NCBI RefSeq assembly: GCF_014650675.1
Contig: NZ_BMVK01000003.1
Coordinates: 620,001 to 684,000 of the forward strand
Direction: 5' to 3'
Length of the DNA stretch: 64,000 bases
Origin: Streptomyces anulatus
GTDB lineage: Bacteria > Actinomycetota > Actinomycetes > Streptomycetales > Streptomycetaceae
Shown here piece after piece: positions 61,008 to 64,000 of this stretch; within the stretch, counting starts at the first letter, position 1, and every line of letters begins with the position of its first letter. A program made the translations under genes and the position numbers. Under the pieces are notes generated by a model, which was given only the letters and a program-made list of their open reading frames with translations, was not told the DNA's origin and ran no database searches.

Positions 61008-61862
61008 ATGCGCACACAACGGATGACCCTCAGCGTCAGTGTCCTGGCCCTCCTCACCCTCGCCGCCTGCGGTACGGAGTCGGGTTCCGGCTCCGGCAAG
61101 GGATCCGGCGAAGGCAGCGACAGCGTGCAGAGCGACGTCCCCGTCACCGGGGTCGCGTGGCGCGTCGACTCCGTGACCGTCGGCGGGAAGAAGACCGAGG
61201 CCCCGGAGGGGGCCCGGCTGGAGATCGACCCGAAGGGCCGGGCCACGGCCGACTTCGGCTGCAACCACATCAGCGTGGACGCCCGGGTGAAGGGCGATCG
61301 GATCACCCTGGGCAAGCCGGTGACCACGCAGATGGCGTGCGACGTGAAGATCGAGAAGTTCGAGAAGGCCGCCATCGACGCGATGGGCGGCGAGCACACC
61401 GCGAAGCTCTCCGGCGACCGGCTGACCCTCACCACCGAAGGCGGCGACTCGATGGCGCTCAGCGAGGAGAAGCCCGCCGATCTGGTCGGCACCCGGTGGG
61501 CCGTGACCACGCTGCTCAGCGGTGAGACCGCCACGACCGTACCGGCGGACCTGCCCAAGGAGAAGGCACCCCATCTGACCCTCTCCGAGGACGGCACCGT
61601 GGAGGGCAACTCCGGCTGCAACTCCTTCCGCGGCCAGGCGACGGTCAAGGGCTCCACGATCACGTTCGGACCGGTGGCCGGCACCCGCAAGATGTGCCCG
61701 GAGGCCGAGATGGCGACGGAGCGCGCCGTGCTCGCCGCCCTGGACGGCAAGGTCACTTACACGATCAAGGGCAAGGCCCTCACGCTCACCGCCGCCGACG
61801 GCAAGGGCATCGGCGCGACGGTCACACCCGCCGGGGGCGGGAGCGGCGCCCAGCACGGCTGA
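61008..61862 (+). CDS. Double META-domain lipoprotein
   Basis: A 284-aa exported protein. The signal peptide ends in the lipobox LTLAAC (Cys near residue 21). A Gly/Ser-rich spacer then leads to two META (HslJ-like) domains (about 45-155 and 158-275). Each domain has the beta-sandwich pattern and a GCN turn (FGCNHI, SGCNSF), with paired Cys residues (MACD, MCPE) that may form disulfides. META domains occur in heat-shock and novobiocin-resistance proteins; the role here is unknown. It is 61 bp from the gene before. Confidence 0.88.
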   Translation: MRTQRMTLSVSVLALLTLAACGTESGSGSGKGSGEGSDSVQSDVPVTGVAWRVDSVTVGGKKTEAPEGARLEIDPKGRATADFGCNHISVDARVKGDRITLGKPVTTQMACDVKIEKFEKAAIDAMGGEHTAKLSGDRLTLTTEGGDSMALSEEKPADLVGTRWAVTTLLSGETATTVPADLPKEKAPHLTLSEDGTVEGNSGCNSFRGQATVKGSTITFGPVAGTRKMCPEAEMATERAVLAALDGKVTYTIKGKALTLTAADGKGIGATVTPAGGGSGAQHG

Positions 61863-61972
61863 ATCCGTGGGACAGCCGTGCCGGGCAGACGGACGGCGGT
61901 GCCCGGCCCCGGCCCCGGCCCCGGCCAGGAGCCGGCCGGCCGGGGCCCGAACGCCCGGACCACCGAGGTGGG

Positions 61973-63436
61973 TCAGGAACCCGTCGGATAGGGCAGCAGA
62001 CCGGAGTCCGTCCTCTCCCACGACGCCCGCAACGCGGCCAGCCGCTCCGGGTCGGCCTTCGCGCGGTCGGCCTGCTCGCGCCGGTCGTCGGCCAGGTTGA
62101 ACAGCTGGTCGGCCCCGCTCCTTCCCCGGTAGTACTTCCAGTCGCCGCGCCGCAGCGCCCGCTCGCCGCGCACCCGCCAGAACAGGTCGCGTTCCTTCGG
62201 CGTCTCGCCCCGCAGCAGATATCCCGCGAGGCTGATGCCGTCCAGCGGGTGGGCGGGGTCCGGTCGTGCCCCGCCCAGCTCCAGCAGGGTGGCCGTCCAG
62301 TCGGGGGAGAACACCGGGAGGTCGCTGACCTGGTGGCCTTCGACGCGCGCGGGCCAGCGCAGCACCGAGGGAACGCGGATGCCGCCCTCCTGGAGCGAGC
62401 TCTTGTTGCCGGCGAGCGGCCAGTTGTAGGAGAACCGCTCGCCGCCGTTGTCGCTGGCGAAGAAGACCAGGGTGTCCTTCTCCTGCCCCGACCGCTTCAG
62501 CGCCTTCAGCACCTCGCCGACCGAGCGGTCCAGGTCCTCGACCATCTCCGTGTACTTCTCGACCGAGCCGCCGTCGCCGTGCCGGAGGGCGGACCGGTCG
62601 CCGGCCTTGATCCGGCGGACGACCTCGGCGCTCGCCTCCGTGTCGCCGTCGGCGATCCAGGGCCAGTGCGGGGTGGTGAAGTTCAGGTTGAGCAGCCACG
62701 GCCTGCCGTCGTGCTCACGCTGTACGTACTCGCTCGCGCGCTCCGTGAGGATCCGGGTGTAGTACCGCAGGTCCTTGTACTCGGCGTCGCCCTCGTACAG
62801 GTCGTACTCGCCCGCCAGGCCGAGCTTGGAGTAGTACTCCAGGGCTCCGCCGAAGTTGCCGAAGAACTCGTCGTAGCCCGACCTGGTCGGGCTGTAGTCC
62901 GGCAGGTATCCGCAGTGCCACTTGCCGATCAGCGCGGTCGAGTAGCCGACGCCGCGCAGCAGGGAGGCCAGCGTCGGATGGGTGGGCTCCAGCCCCACCG
63001 ACCTGTCGGCGATGGGCTCGGCGAGTCCGCCCTTCGTACGCCCCGGATAGCGCCCCGTGTAGAGGCTGAACCGGGTGGGGGAGCAGGTCGCCGACCCCGA
63101 GTACGCGTCGGTGAAGCGGACGCCCTGCCGCGCCAGCCGGTCCAGGTGGGGTGTGCGGATGTGCGGAGACCCGTACGAGGAGAGATCCGCCCAGCCGAGG
63201 TCGTCGCCGAGGATGAAGAGGATGTTGGGACGGCGCGCGTGCTTGCCGGGGGCGGCACGGAACGGGCGCTCCCGTGTCACGTCGTCGGCGGTCGTTCCGG
63301 CGGCGGATGCCGGAACGGCCGCCGGTATGCCGGCCGCGGTGACGGCGGTCGCGCCCACGGCGGTGGTGAAGGCGCGCCGGGTCAGCGGCGTACCGGATCG
63401 TTTTTCCGAACGTGTCTGCGCATCGCGAGAGGTCAT
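61973..63436 (-). CDS. Tat-exported sulfatase
   Basis: A 487-aa sulfatase. The signal peptide carries a twin-arginine motif (TRRAFTTAVG), marking Tat export, which suits a folded metalloenzyme. The catalytic motif is CSPTRFSLYTGR, the C-x-P-x-R consensus in which Cys becomes formylglycine; GDDLGW near the N-terminus and FASDNGG and GKWHCGY further in are calcium-site and family motifs. It hydrolyses sulfate esters outside the cell, so it supplies sulfur. ATG 63436 follows CAGGAG. The gene is preceded by a cysteine-type leader peptide and 13-bp repeats. Confidence 0.93.
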   Translation of the reverse strand: MTSRDAQTRSEKRSGTPLTRRAFTTAVGATAVTAAGIPAAVPASAAGTTADDVTRERPFRAAPGKHARRPNILFILGDDLGWADLSSYGSPHIRTPHLDRLARQGVRFTDAYSGSATCSPTRFSLYTGRYPGRTKGGLAEPIADRSVGLEPTHPTLASLLRGVGYSTALIGKWHCGYLPDYSPTRSGYDEFFGNFGGALEYYSKLGLAGEYDLYEGDAEYKDLRYYTRILTERASEYVQREHDGRPWLLNLNFTTPHWPWIADGDTEASAEVVRRIKAGDRSALRHGDGGSVEKYTEMVEDLDRSVGEVLKALKRSGQEKDTLVFFASDNGGERFSYNWPLAGNKSSLQEGGIRVPSVLRWPARVEGHQVSDLPVFSPDWTATLLELGGARPDPAHPLDGISLAGYLLRGETPKERDLFWRVRGERALRRGDWKYYRGRSGADQLFNLADDRREQADRAKADPERLAALRASWERTDSGLLPYPTGS

Positions 63437-63585
63437 GGGGGCTCCTGGGAGGGCCTCGGGCACCGATCGGAGGACGGGGCGCGAGGCAATGGGCGCGACT
63501 TCCCGGCGGGCCGGGGCCCGCAGTCGGGCGCACCGGCCCGCAGGGGGCGGAAGAGAGAGGAAGGCGAACGCGTGCACGCATGCCA

Positions 63586-63624
63586 AAGCCCGGGACGGAA
63601 GCCCGGGGCGGAAGCCCGGCGGGG
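63586..63624. repeat. 13-bp tandem triplicate in the sulfatase leader
   Basis: Three consecutive 13-bp units starting AAGCCCGG begin at 63586, 63599 and 63612, with small differences at the unit ends. They lie between the leader peptide stop and the sulfatase start, where an attenuator hairpin would be expected. Confidence 0.75.
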
Positions 63625-63644
63625 GTTCGGGAGGTGCGGCAGTC

Positions 63645-63737
63645 TCAGACGCGGCGACAGATGGCGCTCGCTACACGTCCCAGATCGACGTGCCGGCGCT
63701 CCACGAGCGTGATCGAAAGATCACCGAGGGGCTGCAT
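63645..63737 (-). CDS. Cysteine-type leader peptide of the sulfatase gene
   Basis: A 30-residue peptide, too small for usual gene finding, that ends ERRHVDLGRVASAICRRV. The RRHVDLGRVASAICR core, with its single Cys near the stop, matches the conserved leader peptides found before sulfur-assimilation genes in Streptomyces. ATG 63737 lies 8 bases after a -10 box, so the transcript is probably leaderless. Ribosome stalling at the Cys codon when cysteine is scarce would open the downstream region and raise sulfatase expression; that mechanism is inferred. Confidence 0.7.
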   Translation of the reverse strand: MQPLGDLSITLVERRHVDLGRVASAICRRV

Positions 63738-63745
63738 GGGGAAGG

Positions 63746-63774
63746 AGCCTGCCAACGGGGCATGGGCCTGTCAA
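63746..63774 (-). promoter_or_regulatory. Promoter of the leader peptide and sulfatase
   Basis: A perfect -35 TTGACA (63774-63769, minus strand) and a -10-like CAGGCT (63751-63746) are 17 bases apart, the ideal spacing. The start of transcription should fall at or next to ATG 63737. Confidence 0.65.
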
Positions 63775-64000
63775 CGGTGGTCTCGAACTGCGGACCGCGG
63801 CGGTCCGTCGTCGGCCGGGGAGCGGCTCGTCCCTCCCCGGCCGCAGCTCCGGGGGTGTGAGGCTCACCACGAAACGAGCGTTCGGCCAGCGGTCCGGGCG
63901 GCGATCGGGCAGGTTCACCGAGCGCCACGGCCGCCCGTCGCCCCCGACCGTCCCCTACCTGTCGGTAACCGGTCTCCCGGCCCGGAAGTGAGCGCCGCGT
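63775..64000. other. Right edge, no supported gene
   Basis: The last 226 bases are GC-rich with no reliable coding frame on either strand; short frames on the minus strand are Arg/Pro-rich and look like chance. The bases may carry the far upstream part of the sulfatase control region. Confidence 0.4.

Noticed and set aside
63671-63928. Minus-strand frame at the right edge
   Set aside because: It overlaps the promoter and leader peptide in another frame, is Arg/Pro-rich, and has no ribosome site or family likeness.

Overview
The window looks like chromosomal DNA of a Streptomyces (or a close relative). G+C is very high with strong third-position G/C bias. GTG starts and 4-nt ATGA/GTGA stop/start overlaps are common. 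The order tRNA-Ser, small SRP RNA, dnaX, purD, purC, Lsr2-like gene, purS-purQ-purL is the Streptomyces arrangement as I remember it. No insertion sequence, integrase, CRISPR array or rRNA was seen.

Region 1 (1-10.3 kb) is a cobalamin block: the end of a Gly-rich membrane-anchored protein, then cbiD, cobK, a fused cobIJ, cobH, cobG, and a cobalamin riboswitch in front of cobN. These genes methylate, ring-contract and metallate the corrin ring. Two unrelated genes follow, a membrane protein and a DUF4037 protein.

Region 2 (12.8-31.8 kb) is the most unusual part. It is about 19 kb of genes all on the minus strand. In order of transcription: a Crp-family regulator, a class III nucleotidyl cyclase, a P-loop NTPase with a helical-repeat C-terminus, a possible SPFH-like protein, a PycTM-type (DUF5706) membrane effector, a secreted and membrane-anchored vWA protein, a 1264-aa tubulin-like protein, an 880-aa membrane protein, a degenerate kinase fused to a TRAFAC-type GTPase, and a GAP1-like (GTPase-associated) membrane protein. 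The genes are tightly coupled in two blocks. I read this as a Pycsar-type cyclase/effector module combined with a tubulin/vWA/GTPase machine at the membrane, probably a conflict or stress-response system.

Region 3 (32-41.2 kb) is accessory: a lysyl-oxidase-like copper protein, a double AsnC regulator, VOC and DoxX proteins, a decayed gene end, a two-component system, and a tandem pair of secreted serine hydrolases divergent from it.

Region 4 (41.2-58.6 kb) is mostly core: tRNA-Ser, ffs, dnaX, purD, a membrane protein resembling an inactive M48 protease, a DMFase-like protein, purC, two identical tRNA-Gly genes enclosing an ABC exporter/two-component operon, a second tRNA-Gly, an Lsr2-family gene, and purSQL.

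Region 5 (58.6-64 kb) holds an ArsR-type regulator with a perfect palindromic operator, an M23 peptidase, a maleylpyruvate-isomerase-fold protein, a META-domain lipoprotein, and a Tat-exported sulfatase preceded by a short cysteine-type leader peptide.
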